From Pseudomonadota bacterium (GTDB lineage: Bacteria; Pseudomonadota; Alphaproteobacteria; Reyranellales; Reyranellaceae), in the NCBI GenBank assembly GCA_023416135.1, contig JAEZIF010000355.1:1-64000 (forward strand): DNA of 64,000 nt, given 5' to 3'. The position numbers and the translations under genes were made by a program. How positions within the stretch are numbered: the first letter of the stretch is position 1; each line of letters begins with the position of its first letter. The notes under the pieces are model-generated. The model saw nothing but the letters and a program-made list of their open reading frames with translations, had not been told where the DNA came from and did no database searches. This document shows positions 7,489-16,246 of the stretch, in pieces.

Positions 7489-7555
7489 CTCGGCTCCCCC
7501 GACAGCACTCAGCGGCCCAAGGTTAGCCTTCCCGTGCGCCGCCGCCTATACGAGA

Positions 7556-8384
7556 TCACGAACGCGACGAAACGGCTCGGCGACCGATCCCGCTCGGCAA
7601 GTCGCTGAAGTCCATGCAGGCGCTGTTGAACAGGAGATGCCGGGGGCGTTTGCTGACATAGAGGTCATAGAGGATCGCCTCAGCCAGCACCGTGGCCGCC
7701 ACGTCGATCTGGGCACGCAGCGCAGCACCGTTGTTGGCGGCCATCTGGACGAAATGGTAGCGCGCGCCGCAATACGCCCAGATCGCTTGGTGAACCTGCT
7801 GGCTCGCGCCGGCGTCGCGCACCTTGGCGCAAGCACGATGATGCCGACCTTGGGATTGACCAGATCTTCGCGCTTCAGGCCCAACTGATACTCGATGACC
7901 AGGAAATGATCCGGCACCCTGGCGCCGGCACCGCCGGCAGCGGCATCGCGTGGGACGTCACGTTGATGACCTCGACGTCGCCGGCCGCCTTCGACGACGC
8001 GAGCCGCGCCCGAAGCAGCTCGGTGAAGTCGGTATCCTCGATCGCCGTCCGCAGGAAGACGCGGGTTTGGTCGACCAGATCCTCGCGTTGGGCCTCGCTG
8101 GCGCCTTTCACGCCGCCGACGATGGCGCCCACCCCCATCACAGCAAGTCCCAGGATTCCACCGGCCCCGGGCAGCAACGACGCCCCCTGCTGGGCGCCGA
8201 GTTGCGCGCCCTCGGCACTTCCACGCGCACCGAGCTTCGACGTATCGGCGTGCTTGAAACCGGAAACGTCGCCGGAAATGGTAGTGACGCTGCGCCGGGC
8301 CGCATCGGGTAGCGGATGGACCGGCGCTTGCGCACACCCGGCAACCACCAGGACGGCGCCAACGGCGGCACCGATATTGCGCAT
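7556..8384 (-). pseudogene. Lipoprotein gene with two frame breaks
   Basis: The N-terminal part (8384 down to about 7925) encodes a lipoprotein signal MRNIGAAVGAVLVVAGC and a glycine-rich segment (GGILGLAVMGVGAIVGGVKG). The sense then continues in a second frame (ARVPDHFLVIEYQLGLKRED, about 7920-7830) and a third frame (KVRDAGASQQVHQAIWAYCG onward, ending at 7556). Joined, they give a plausible lipoprotein of about 275 residues. Each break can be repaired by one missing base, and both fall inside the same 11-mer on the plus strand, CACCYTGGCGC (near 7917 and 7821). Either this is a real pseudogene or two sequence errors share a context. The function of the family is unknown to me. Confidence 0.72.
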
Positions 8385-8511
8385 ATTTTCAAACCCCTGT
8401 GCTCATATCGACAAGGGGCAGAACTGTCGTGACCCGGACCGTACAAGAGCCGCGTCGTCGAAAGAAATGGCGGCTGTCGCCAGCCGGTTACTTGGCCGAA
8501 GAAGCCTTGGA

Positions 8512-8889
8512 TCAGCTACCCGACTTCTTCTTGGTCAGCGCCCCTTCGAACTCGCAGTAACCATAGAGCTTGATCTTGGAGTCGCCCTCCTTGATCTGGC
8601 CGATGACGTCCATCATGTTGCCGCCGCCCACCAGGGCAGCCGTCTTTATGGCGCCATTCTTGCCGAGCGTCGTCTCGAAGCCGCGCTCGGGCCGGCCTTC
8701 CTGCTGGAATCTTCCCTTGACCGCGTCGCCGTCGACTGTGACGTCGATCACCATCTTGTAGGTCGGGCACTTGGAGCTGCCGGGAACGTTCTTGCCATAG
8801 CCGGTCCAGGTCCAGACGACCGGTTCCGCCTGGGCGGCGCCCGCGACCAGCAGACCGGCCAACACACCGACAATTGCACCCTTCAGCAT
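8512..8889 (-). CDS. Secreted hypothetical protein
   Basis: A 125-residue protein with a cleavable signal peptide (MLKGAIVGVLAGLLVAGAAQ, cleavage probably after AQA). The mature domain of about 100 residues contains WTWTGYGKN, two Cys (one in SSKCPTY, one in GYCEF) that could form a disulfide, and a lysine-rich end. It looks like a small beta-sandwich periplasmic protein. I do not recognise a named family. The ribosome site GGGAG precedes the ATG. The 126 bases between this gene and the broken lipoprotein gene show nothing further; 14 bases upstream the alpha/beta hydrolase gene ends, so it may be the last gene of that operon. Confidence 0.72.
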   Translation of the reverse strand: MLKGAIVGVLAGLLVAGAAQAEPVVWTWTGYGKNVPGSSKCPTYKMVIDVTVDGDAVKGRFQQEGRPERGFETTLGKNGAIKTAALVGGGNMMDVIGQIKEGDSKIKLYGYCEFEGALTKKKSGS

Positions 8890-8903
8890 CGCTCTCGTCT
8901 CCC

Positions 8904-9686
8904 TTAGAAGAATTCCCTGATCGCCTTGAACACGGCGGCTGGCTTTTCCTGCCCCACAGCATGCCCGGCCTTAGCGATCTTGACCAACTTCGATTTGGAA
9001 ATCGCCTTTTTGAAGGCAGGGCCATAGACCGGCGGGATCAGCGCGTCCTGCGCTCCCCATACGATGAGCGTCCTTGCCGTTATACGTTGCAGGCGCTGGT
9101 TGAGGCCACGGTCCGGGATGGGGAAAAGGATCTTGCCCGCCATGCCCAGCCGGCGCGCGTTCATGACCAGGAACTGCTTCAGGAATTCCGGGTCGTTCAT
9201 GTCGCCGCCCGACGCCAGGAGCCGGCCGCCGGTCTTTGCGTCATGGAACAGCAACCCCGGCAGCTCGTAGGGAAGCTTGGAGAAGATGTCGGTAATCGGA
9301 TGGTCGTCCAGCCACAAGCCGGCGGGCGCCAGCAGGCAGAGGTTGGCGACCTCGGTGCGCGCGATCGCCGCCATCTCGGCCGCGATCATGCCGCCCATCG
9401 AATGGCCAACGACGATCGGCTTCCTGAGCTTCAACGCATCGAGAACGTCGAGCCCGTGCAGGGTGATGTCGAGCATGTCACGCAGCTCGTCCTCGCCCGT
9501 CGACTGACCGTAGCCCGGCAGCAGCGGCGCCATGACCCGATACTTGGTGGCGAGGGCCGCGATCAGCGGATCGGCGGGCATATGGCCGCCCGCGCCGTGG
9601 AGATAGAGGAGGTCCCTGCCCCTTCCGGCTTCGACGACCTGGATGCGGATGCCCGAGGGCCTGAGCGTGAGAAAACGCGTCTTCAT
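8904..9686 (-). CDS. Alpha/beta hydrolase
   Basis: A 260-residue alpha/beta hydrolase. The oxyanion-hole motif HGAGGH is near residue 31, the nucleophile elbow is GHSMGG, the acid sits in the WGAQDALIPP strand, and the catalytic His is in KAGHAVGQEKP near the C-terminus. Members of this subfamily hydrolyse C-C or ester bonds in catabolic pathways. The ATG overlaps the stop of the upstream luciferase-like oxidoreductase by four bases, so the two are translationally coupled; a monooxygenase plus hydrolase pair fits ring or ester breakdown. Substrate unknown. The catalytic triad appears complete. Confidence 0.9.
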   Translation of the reverse strand: MKTRFLTLRPSGIRIQVVEAGRGRDLLYLHGAGGHMPADPLIAALATKYRVMAPLLPGYGQSTGEDELRDMLDITLHGLDVLDALKLRKPIVVGHSMGGMIAAEMAAIARTEVANLCLLAPAGLWLDDHPITDIFSKLPYELPGLLFHDAKTGGRLLASGGDMNDPEFLKQFLVMNARRLGMAGKILFPIPDRGLNQRLQRITARTLIVWGAQDALIPPVYGPAFKKAISKSKLVKIAKAGHAVGQEKPAAVFKAIREFF

Positions 9687-10918
9687 TCCGCGGCGACCTT
9701 CAGCGGTACGGGTTCGTTCATCGGATGCATCCAGAAGCGGTCGTCGTGGTTCTTCCACTCGGGCCACAGGTTGCGCAGATGCGGCATCACCTTCTCGGCG
9801 AACAAGGTCGTGGAGTAGCGGACCTTGTCGTTGGGCATGTTGCCGACATGCATCAGGCAGAAGATGTTGCCCACCCGCAGCGTCTTGATCAGCTCCTCCA
9901 TCTGCTGGCGCACCGTCTCGGGCGAGCCCGCGACCACGTAGCGGCCGTCGACGAGGTCCTTCCACGTCATGTTGGGGTAGTTGCGCGCGGCGGCCTGGGT
10001 GAATTGCGACAGCGCGCCGGTCTGGATGGTCTTGACCGTGCGATAGCCCGGTGCGTCGGCGAAGCCGGGATAGACGTGCAGGCAGCGATTGTAGAAATAG
10101 TTCACGTGCGGCCAGTAGAGCCGCTCGGCCTCGGCGTCGGTGTCGGCGACGCATATCACCTGGGCGAAGCCCGCGCGGTAAGGCGATTCGTCGGCTTTCC
10201 GCTCGGCCACGCGCTTCCAATAACCCTCCATCAGGAGCTTGGCGCGCAGATAGCCCGAATAGCTGAGGTAGGAATACGAATAGGTGTTGTCGAGGCAGAA
10301 ATCGTAGGTCTCGACCGAGCCGCCGCCGGGAATGAAGATCGGCGGCGCCGGCCGCTGTATGGGCTTGGGCCAGCAATTGACGTAGCGCAGCTTGGTGTAG
10401 CGGCCGTTGAAGGCGAACGGCTCGTCGGCCGCCCACGCCTTGCGGATCAGCTCGTGCGCCTCGGCGTATTTCTCGCGCGTCAGCGCCGGCACGGTGCCGT
10501 AAGCGTAGTTGGTGTCCATCGACGTGCCGACCGGGAAGCCCGCGACCAGCCGCCCACCCGACAGCACGTCGAGCATGGCCATCTCCTCGGCCACGCGCAG
10601 CGGCGGATTGTAGAGCGCGATCGAGTTGCCCAGCACGACAAGGGCCGCCCTCGAGGTCCGCCGCGTCAGCGTCGCCGCCATGATGTTGGGCGACGGCATC
10701 AGGCCGTAGGCGTTGGCGTGGTGCTCGTTGACGCCGATGCCGTCGAAGCCGACGGACTCGGCATATTCGAGCTGGTCGAGATACTGATGATAGGCGATGT
10801 GGCCGAGCTCGGGCTCGTACATGCGGCTGGGGAGGTCGACCCATACCGAGCGGTGCTTCTGCCGGAAATCGTCCGGCATGTGCGGCCAGGGCATCAGATG
10901 GAACCAGGTGAATTTCAT
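9683..10918 (-). CDS. LLM-class flavin-dependent monooxygenase (bacterial luciferase-like)
   Basis: A 411-residue member of the luciferase-like (LLM) flavin monooxygenase superfamily, a TIM barrel using FMNH2 from a partner reductase. Recognisable elements are the start MKFTWFHLMPWPHMPDDFR, the segment GFDGIGVNEHHANAYGLMPS, VVLGNSIALYNPPLRVAEEM, the SGGRLVAGFPVGTS strand and the late VAGSPETVRQQMEELI typical of the family. The first step would be oxygenation of a small organic substrate, followed by the coupled alpha/beta hydrolase. A ribosome site AAGGAG is present. The enoyl-CoA hydratase gene lies 48 bases upstream, separated by a REP-like half-repeat, and may be in the same operon. Confidence 0.9.
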   Translation of the reverse strand: MKFTWFHLMPWPHMPDDFRQKHRSVWVDLPSRMYEPELGHIAYHQYLDQLEYAESVGFDGIGVNEHHANAYGLMPSPNIMAATLTRRTSRAALVVLGNSIALYNPPLRVAEEMAMLDVLSGGRLVAGFPVGTSMDTNYAYGTVPALTREKYAEAHELIRKAWAADEPFAFNGRYTKLRYVNCWPKPIQRPAPPIFIPGGGSVETYDFCLDNTYSYSYLSYSGYLRAKLLMEGYWKRVAERKADESPYRAGFAQVICVADTDAEAERLYWPHVNYFYNRCLHVYPGFADAPGYRTVKTIQTGALSQFTQAAARNYPNMTWKDLVDGRYVVAGSPETVRQQMEELIKTLRVGNIFCLMHVGNMPNDKVRYSTTLFAEKVMPHLRNLWPEWKNHDDRFWMHPMNEPVPLKVAAE

Positions 10919-10935
10919 CGGGTCACTCTCCTTCC

Positions 10936-10960
10936 GTCATCCCGACCGAAGCGAAGCGGA
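10936..10960. repeat. REP-like half-repeat
   Basis: GTCATCCCGACCGAAGCGAA followed by GCGGA resembles one arm of the large hairpin repeat at 55237-55309 (reverse complement of CTCGCTTCGCTCGGGATGAC). Only one arm is present. It sits between the stop of the enoyl-CoA hydratase gene and the start of the LLM gene. Confidence 0.55.
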
Positions 10961-10966
10961 GCGCAA

Positions 10967-11797
10967 TCAGCGTCCCTTAAATCTGGGTTCGCGCTTTTCC
11001 AGGAACGCCTTGACGCCTTCTTTCATGTCCTCGGTCTGCATCAACGGCAGGAGCTGCAGGAAGACATGATGGACATGCTCGTTGAATGGCTCGTTCCAGG
11101 CCATGCGCATCATGCGCTTGGCGGCCTGGATGGCGAGCGGTGCGTTGGCCGCGATCTCGAGCGCGAGCTCGCGCGCGGCGCCCAAGACCTCGGCGTCGGG
11201 CACGACCCTGTTCACCAGGCCGATTTCCAGCGACTGCGCGGCGTTGAGCGTGCGGCCGGTGAAGATGAGCTCGGCGGCCTTCGCCCAGCCCAGCATACGC
11301 GGCAGGTACCAGGTGCCGCCCGATTCCGGCAGCACGCCGCGCTTGGCGTAGGACGCGGCGAGCTTGGCCGACTGTGCCATGACGCGGATGTCGGCGCCCA
11401 AAGCCAGGTCGAGGCCGTAGCCGGCGGCCGAGCCGTTGAGCGCGGCGATCACCGGCTTGTCCATGGCGTGCAGTACGGGCGGCGGCGTGTTGCGCAGGTC
11501 GATGCTGGTCGGCGTGGCGCCCGAGCCGACGCTGAGATTGTCGTTGCCCTTGCTCTGCGCCTCGAGATTGAGGCCGGCGCAGAAGGCGCGGCCGGTGCCG
11601 GTCAGGATGACGACCCGCACGTCGCGATCCTCGTTGGCCCGCACCAATGCATCGGTGAGCTGCCTCAGCATGGGCCCCGAAATGGTGTTCATGCGCTGAG
11701 GCGCATTCAACGTGATGGTGGCGATGGCACCGTCGACGCCGTAGAGCAGCTCTTCCGGCATTACCGAAGCTGCGGGCTGGGCCGCAAACTGGCTCAT
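10967..11797 (-). CDS. Enoyl-CoA hydratase/isomerase family protein
   Basis: A 276-residue crotonase-fold protein. The first oxyanion-hole segment is GRAFCAGLNLEAQS, and the second lies in KPVIAALNGSAAGYGLDLAL. The catalytic loop GVLPESGGTWYLPRMLGWAK contains Glu at the position of one crotonase acid, and the end EGVKAFLEKREPRFKGR is the usual C-terminal signature. It likely hydrates or isomerises an enoyl-CoA in fatty or aromatic acid breakdown. A strong ribosome site (GGAGG) precedes the ATG. It is divergent from the threonine aldolase gene and probably heads the hydratase - LLM - hydrolase operon. Confidence 0.92.
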   Translation of the reverse strand: MSQFAAQPAASVMPEELLYGVDGAIATITLNAPQRMNTISGPMLRQLTDALVRANEDRDVRVVILTGTGRAFCAGLNLEAQSKGNDNLSVGSGATPTSIDLRNTPPPVLHAMDKPVIAALNGSAAGYGLDLALGADIRVMAQSAKLAASYAKRGVLPESGGTWYLPRMLGWAKAAELIFTGRTLNAAQSLEIGLVNRVVPDAEVLGAARELALEIAANAPLAIQAAKRMMRMAWNEPFNEHVHHVFLQLLPLMQTEDMKEGVKAFLEKREPRFKGR

Positions 11798-11851
11798 GTT
11801 TCCTACCTCCGCGGATTGCCGCTATGGTGGCTCAGGAGAACACCACACGCC

Positions 11852-12895
11852 ATGCAAAACCGTTTCATCGATCTCTACAGCGACACCAAGAGCAAACCCT
11901 CGCCCGGCATGCGGAAGGCCATGGCCGACGCCGAGGTCGGCGACGAGCAGAAGATGGAAGACCCCACGGTCAATCGGTTGCGCGAGCGCGTCTGCGAGCT
12001 CCTGGGCAAGGAGGACTCGGTCTTCCTGCCGAGCGGCACCATGGCGAACCAGATCGCCATCCGCGTTCATTGCCGGTTGGGCGACGAAGTGATCGCCGAC
12101 CGCACAGCCCACATCATCAATGCCGAGACCGGCGGCCCGGCCGCCAACGCAGGCGTCATGATCCGCGCCATCGAAGGGCCCAACGGTGTGTTCACCGGCG
12201 ACCAGGTCAAGGCCGCGCTGCGCGATCCCAACAGCCGCAACGCCCCGCGCTCGCGCCTGGTGTCGATCGAGAACACGTCCAACGGCGGCTTCGGCACGGT
12301 TTGGCCGCTCGCCACCATGCAGGGCGTCACCAAGGTCGCGCGCGAGGCGGGCGTCGCCCTGCACATGGACGGCGCGCGCCTCTGCAATGCCTCGGTGAAG
12401 TCGGGCGTCAAGGCGAGCGACTACGCGGCCTGCGTCGACTCACTGTGGCTCGACTACACCAAGGGCCTGGGAGCGCCGGTCGGCGCCAGCCTCGCGGGGT
12501 CCAAGGAGTTCATCAAGGAAGCATGGCGCCAGAAGCAGATGCTGGGCGGCTCGATGCGCCAGTCCGGCGTCATCGCTGCGGCGGCGCTCTATGCGCTCGA
12601 CCACAACTGGGACCGCCTGGCCGAGGACCACGACAATGCGCGCCATCTCTCCGAGGGGCTGGCCAACATCAAGGGCATCCAGATCGACGTGCCGCGCATG
12701 GAGACCAACCTGGTGTTCTTCGAGATCACCAAGCCGGGGTGGACCTCGGCCCGCCTGGTCGATGCCTGCCGCGAACGCGGCGTCGGCATTGGCGCCAACA
12801 CCGCAACGCGCATCCGCGCGGTGACGCATCTCGACGTCAACCGCAAGGACATCGACACGGCGCTGAAGGTGATCAGCGACGCGCTGGCCGCGTAG
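11852..12895 (+). CDS. ltaE: Low-specificity L-threonine aldolase / beta-eliminating lyase family
   Basis: A 347-residue PLP enzyme of fold type I. It begins FIDLYSDTKSKPSPGMRKAM, which fits the threonine aldolase N-terminus (D-x-R/T-SD-T-x-x-P). It has the cofactor-stacking segment LPSGTMANQIAI, the Asp strand ALHMDGARLCNA and the PLP-lysine strand WLDYTKGLGAPVGA. It cleaves L-threonine or allo-threonine to glycine and acetaldehyde. The ATG follows AGGAG with a normal gap. It is single and divergent from the enoyl-CoA hydratase gene. Low-specificity LtaE is the best match; a D-specific or beta-hydroxyaspartate role cannot be ruled out. Confidence 0.9.
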   Translation: MQNRFIDLYSDTKSKPSPGMRKAMADAEVGDEQKMEDPTVNRLRERVCELLGKEDSVFLPSGTMANQIAIRVHCRLGDEVIADRTAHIINAETGGPAANAGVMIRAIEGPNGVFTGDQVKAALRDPNSRNAPRSRLVSIENTSNGGFGTVWPLATMQGVTKVAREAGVALHMDGARLCNASVKSGVKASDYAACVDSLWLDYTKGLGAPVGASLAGSKEFIKEAWRQKQMLGGSMRQSGVIAAAALYALDHNWDRLAEDHDNARHLSEGLANIKGIQIDVPRMETNLVFFEITKPGWTSARLVDACRERGVGIGANTATRIRAVTHLDVNRKDIDTALKVISDALAA

Positions 12896-12898
12896 GCC

Positions 12899-13042
12899 TC
12901 AGGCCGCCCGAGATTTCTTTCTCGACGAGGACCGCGCCTGGCTCTTGCCGGGCGCGCTTCTTGGCTGCGGCGGCCGTCTGGCAAGCAGCCGCCTGACGAC
13001 GGCTTCGAAGGCTGGATTGCGATTCGGTGGCGGCGCGGACAT
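12899..13042 (-). CDS. 47-residue basic protein
   Basis: A minus-strand frame from ATG 13042 to TGA 12899 encodes 47 residues. It begins MSAPPPNRNPAFEAVVRRLL and ends in a Lys/Arg/Ser-rich tail (SQARSSSRKKSRAA). The N-P-x-F-x-x-V-V-x-x-L-L core followed by a Pro/Lys tail resembles very short conserved alphaproteobacterial proteins of unknown function that I recall (NPEF...LL..PPKPHK type). It converges with ltaE, leaving three bases between the stops, and lies 52 bases beyond the start-distal end of lysE. The ribosome site is weak. Shortness makes this tentative. Confidence 0.5.
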   Translation of the reverse strand: MSAPPPNRNPAFEAVVRRLLARRPPQPRSAPGKSQARSSSRKKSRAA

Positions 13043-13093
13043 GGCAGGATACCCTTCGTCCAGTGGAAAGCCCGGCACTCAAACAACGCAAGC

Positions 13094-13726
13094 TTACGAT
13101 ATCGGTCTCCCGGCGTCGGCCAGAACCTTGCCGCCGAGGCCGATGAAGCAGACGCCCGCCGCCCGCTCGATCCAGTGCCGCGCGTTCTGGAAGCGCCGCA
13201 TCACCGGGCCGGAGGACATGAACAGGCTGACGCAGGAATACCAGACAAGGGACGACGTCGTCACGAGGCCGATCATCAGCACCATCAGCCAGATCGGTGT
13301 CGAGGCCGTGACGCCCGTGGCAAATACGCTGGCGAACAGCACGATCGCCTTGGGATTGGTAAGCGTCACCAGGAAGCCGAACAGCATCGCGCGCTTTCCG
13401 GCCGGTCGCCTGGGCTGCTGATCGAGGTCGATGGTCTGCGGTTTGGCGCGCAGGAGCTTGATGCCGAGATAGGCGAGGTAACAGCCGCCCAGCACCCTCA
13501 CCGTCCAGGTGAGCCACTGGTATTCCGCCAGGATGGCCGACAGCCCCAAAAGGCTGAGCGTGGCGTACATGCAGAGGCCGGTCGACACGCCGAGCGTCGT
13601 CAGCAGGCCGGCGCGCGTGCCATGGGTCATGGACGAACGCACGACGGCGACGAAATCCGGCCCCGGCAGGATGAGAGCCGGGATGAAGACGGCAAACACG
13701 CTGATCAGGCCCAGGAAGCTATCCAT
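13094..13726 (-). CDS. LysE/RhtB family amino-acid exporter
   Basis: A 210-residue inner-membrane protein with about six hydrophobic helices. It starts MDSFLGLISVFAVFIPALIL, followed by the family signature PGPDFVAVVRSS (the P-G-P loop) and GLLTTLGVSTGLCMY. The middle LGGCYLAYLGIKLLRAK and the second-half GFLVTLTNPKAIVLF strand are standard for LysE/RhtB exporters of amino acids such as homoserine, threonine or lysine. Start 13726 is chosen because it begins directly at the conserved first helix; the longer frame adds a basic, non-conserved leader. Its neighbour ltaE also concerns threonine, which may be coincidental. Confidence 0.9.
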   Translation of the reverse strand: MDSFLGLISVFAVFIPALILPGPDFVAVVRSSMTHGTRAGLLTTLGVSTGLCMYATLSLLGLSAILAEYQWLTWTVRVLGGCYLAYLGIKLLRAKPQTIDLDQQPRRPAGKRAMLFGFLVTLTNPKAIVLFASVFATGVTASTPIWLMVLMIGLVTTSSLVWYSCVSLFMSSGPVMRRFQNARHWIERAAGVCFIGLGGKVLADAGRPIS

Positions 13727-13848
13727 GGCGACCGAGTTGCCATGCCGATGGCCCGGCTGCAAGGGCGACCGCAGGCAGAACAGGAGTAATCTGAGGCTAA
13801 GATTTTCGTCGTCACGGGCCGAGGGCAAAAGCCGGTATACCCGACGTC

Positions 13849-16134
13849 ATGAATGCTCCCGTGACGCTCGGCCAGCCGCTGCACCGACGTGAAGACCGCC
13901 GCCTGCTGACCGGCCGCGGCCGCTATGCCGACAACACCGCGCCGCCCGGTGCGCTCGCCGTCCTGTTCGTGCGCTCGCCGCACGCCCATGCGCGCATCGC
14001 CGGCATCGACAAGGCGTCGGCCCTGGCCACGCCCGGCGTCGCGGCGATCTACACCGCCGACGACCTCTTGGCCGACAAGGTGGGCCATCTGCCGGCGATC
14101 AGCGAGATCAAGGACGAAGGCGGCAACCGTCACCGCGAACCTGCCCACCTGCCGATGCCACCGGGCAAGGTGCGCCACGTCGGCGACATCGTCGCCATGA
14201 TCGTGGCCGGCACGCTGGACCAGGCGCGCGACGCGGCCGAGATACTGGCCATCGACTACGAGACGTTGCCGGCCGTCATCACGGTCGCCCAGGCCCTCGC
14301 CCCCGGTGCGCCGCTGGTCCACGACGACGTGGCCGGCAACCTGATGTGCCGATGGGGCAAGGGTGATGGAACAGCGACGGACGCCGCGTTCGCGCGCGCG
14401 GCGCACGTCTCGACCCTCTCCATCCGATCACCGCGCCAGATCGTGCACTACATGGAGACGCGCGCGGCGTGGTCGGCCTACGACGCGGCCGAGGACATCG
14501 TGACCGTCACCTTCGCCTCTCAGGGCGTGCAGATCCCGCACCGGTTGATGTGCGAGCGCGTGCTGAATATTGCCAAGGACAAGCTCCGGCTCGTGACCGA
14601 AGATGTCGGCGGCGGTTTCGGGCCGAAGTATCCGATCTATGCCGAATCGACCCTGATCGCCTGGGCAACGCGCAAGCTCAAGCACGGCCTGCGCTGGGTC
14701 TGTGACCGGACCGAACTGGCGCAGAGCGACAGCCATGCGCGAGACCTCGTGGCGACGGCCGAACTCGCACTCGACGCGCAAGGCAAGTTCCTGGCGCTAC
14801 GCGTCACGGCGCAAGCCAACTACGGTGCCTATGTTTCAATGTTCGCACCGACCATTCCGACCACCGGCCTGGCCAAGGTCATTTCCGGCCTCTATCGCAT
14901 CCCGGCGATCCGCATCGACTTCGACTGCGCCTTCACCAACACCGTGCCGGTCGACGCCATCCGCGGCGCCGGCAAGCCCGAGGCGCTGTTCCTGCTCGAG
15001 CGACTGGTCGACCTCGCCGCCCACGAGAGCGGCCGCACGCCGGCCGAGCTGCGCCGACTGAACCTGCTCACCGCGGCTGACATGCCCTACGCCGCCGCGA
15101 GCGGCTACGCCTATGACGCGGCCGACTGCGTACGCCTGTTCGAAACCGCTCTGAAAGCCGCCGACGAAACGGGCTTCGCCGCGCGCCGTGCGGCGAGCGA
15201 AGCCGCGGGCAAGCGGCGCGGACTGGGGCTCGCCTGCCATCTGCACGGCACCGGCGGCATTGCCGACGAGCATGTCGTGGTGCAGGTCGAGCCCGACCGG
15301 CTGGTCGCCAGCGTGGGCACCCAAAGCCAGGGTCAGGGTCACGAGACGGTGTTCGCCCAGATCCTGGCGGCCTCGCTTGGCGTGCCGATGGAGCGGATCG
15401 AGATTCGCCAAGGCGACACGCGCACCATCCCGCACGGCGGCGGCACCGGCGGCTCCTCCTCGACCATCATCAGCGGCACGACACTGAAGCGCGCAGCCGA
15501 CGTCGTGATCCAGCGTGGCCGCGACCTCGCCGCCGAGCGGTTGGAGACGGCCCCGGCCGACATCGCCTATCGCGACGGCAGTTTCGAGGTCGTCGGCACA
15601 GACCGGCGCATCGGCCTGTTCGAGCTGGCGGCAGCCAGGCCCTTCGCCGGCGATGCTCTGTTCGGGGACAAGATCGAGTCTTTCCCCACGGGCGTCATGG
15701 TCTGCGAGGTCGAGGTCGATGCCGACACCGGCGAGGTACGCGTCGATCGCCTGATCGAGGTCGTCGACTGCGGCACCGTGGTCAATCCTCGATTGCTGGT
15801 AGGCCAGGTCCATGGCGGCATCGTCCACGGGCTGGGCAACGCCCTGATGGAAGAGGCGGTCTATGACGAGGACAGCGGCCAGCTCCTGAGCGGCACCCTG
15901 ATGGACTACGCCCTCCCGCGCGCCGACGACACCCCTTCCCTGCAGGTCGAGACCATCGCCACGGCCTCGCCCAACAATTTCATGGGGCTGAAAGGCGTCG
16001 GCGAGCTGCCGACCAACGGCGCGCCCGCGGCGATCGGCAACGCCGTGCTCGATGCGCTGCGCCCGCTGGGCGTGCGCCATCTCGATATGCCGATCACCTC
16101 GCATAAAGTGTGGCGGGCGATAAACGGGCGCTAA
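13849..16134 (+). CDS. Molybdenum hydroxylase large subunit (CoxL/xanthine dehydrogenase family), orphan
   Basis: A 761-residue molybdopterin-binding subunit of the CoxL/XdhB family. Family signatures are the start QPLHRREDRRLLTGRGRYAD, the cofactor segments DVGGGFGPKYPIYAES and GTQSQGQGHETVFAQIL, GGGTGGSSSTIISG, and the catalytic-Glu loop GLKGVGELPTNGAP. The active-site loop reads AIRGAGKPEA. It is closer to the form II AYRGAGR type than to the AYRCSFR of true CO dehydrogenases, so CO is unlikely to be the substrate. The FAD-binding medium subunit and the [2Fe-2S] small subunit that normally flank it are absent on both sides. It must borrow partners from elsewhere or be unlinked. LysE is divergent, and the following gene starts 112 bases later. 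Confidence 0.88.
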   Translation: MNAPVTLGQPLHRREDRRLLTGRGRYADNTAPPGALAVLFVRSPHAHARIAGIDKASALATPGVAAIYTADDLLADKVGHLPAISEIKDEGGNRHREPAHLPMPPGKVRHVGDIVAMIVAGTLDQARDAAEILAIDYETLPAVITVAQALAPGAPLVHDDVAGNLMCRWGKGDGTATDAAFARAAHVSTLSIRSPRQIVHYMETRAAWSAYDAAEDIVTVTFASQGVQIPHRLMCERVLNIAKDKLRLVTEDVGGGFGPKYPIYAESTLIAWATRKLKHGLRWVCDRTELAQSDSHARDLVATAELALDAQGKFLALRVTAQANYGAYVSMFAPTIPTTGLAKVISGLYRIPAIRIDFDCAFTNTVPVDAIRGAGKPEALFLLERLVDLAAHESGRTPAELRRLNLLTAADMPYAAASGYAYDAADCVRLFETALKAADETGFAARRAASEAAGKRRGLGLACHLHGTGGIADEHVVVQVEPDRLVASVGTQSQGQGHETVFAQILAASLGVPMERIEIRQGDTRTIPHGGGTGGSSSTIISGTTLKRAADVVIQRGRDLAAERLETAPADIAYRDGSFEVVGTDRRIGLFELAAARPFAGDALFGDKIESFPTGVMVCEVEVDADTGEVRVDRLIEVVDCGTVVNPRLLVGQVHGGIVHGLGNALMEEAVYDEDSGQLLSGTLMDYALPRADDTPSLQVETIATASPNNFMGLKGVGELPTNGAPAAIGNAVLDALRPLGVRHLDMPITSHKVWRAINGR

Positions 16135-16246
16135 GCGAGGGCAAGCCTCTGGCCCGCCATCCCAGCAAGAACACGCTTCGTGAAATGCACCGCGAATTCG
16201 CGAAACGGCAATGGATCGCGAATGCACGCGGCCCGATAGTCACCTG

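Noticed and set aside
7556..8384. Programmed -1 ribosomal frameshifting at the two lipoprotein breaks
   Set aside because: Neither site has a slippery X-XXY-YYZ heptamer or a convincing downstream structure; two consecutive events in one short gene are implausible.
13849..16134. Carbon monoxide dehydrogenase CoxL
   Set aside because: The CO-specific AYRCSFR loop is absent (AIRGAGK instead) and CoxM/CoxS are not adjacent.
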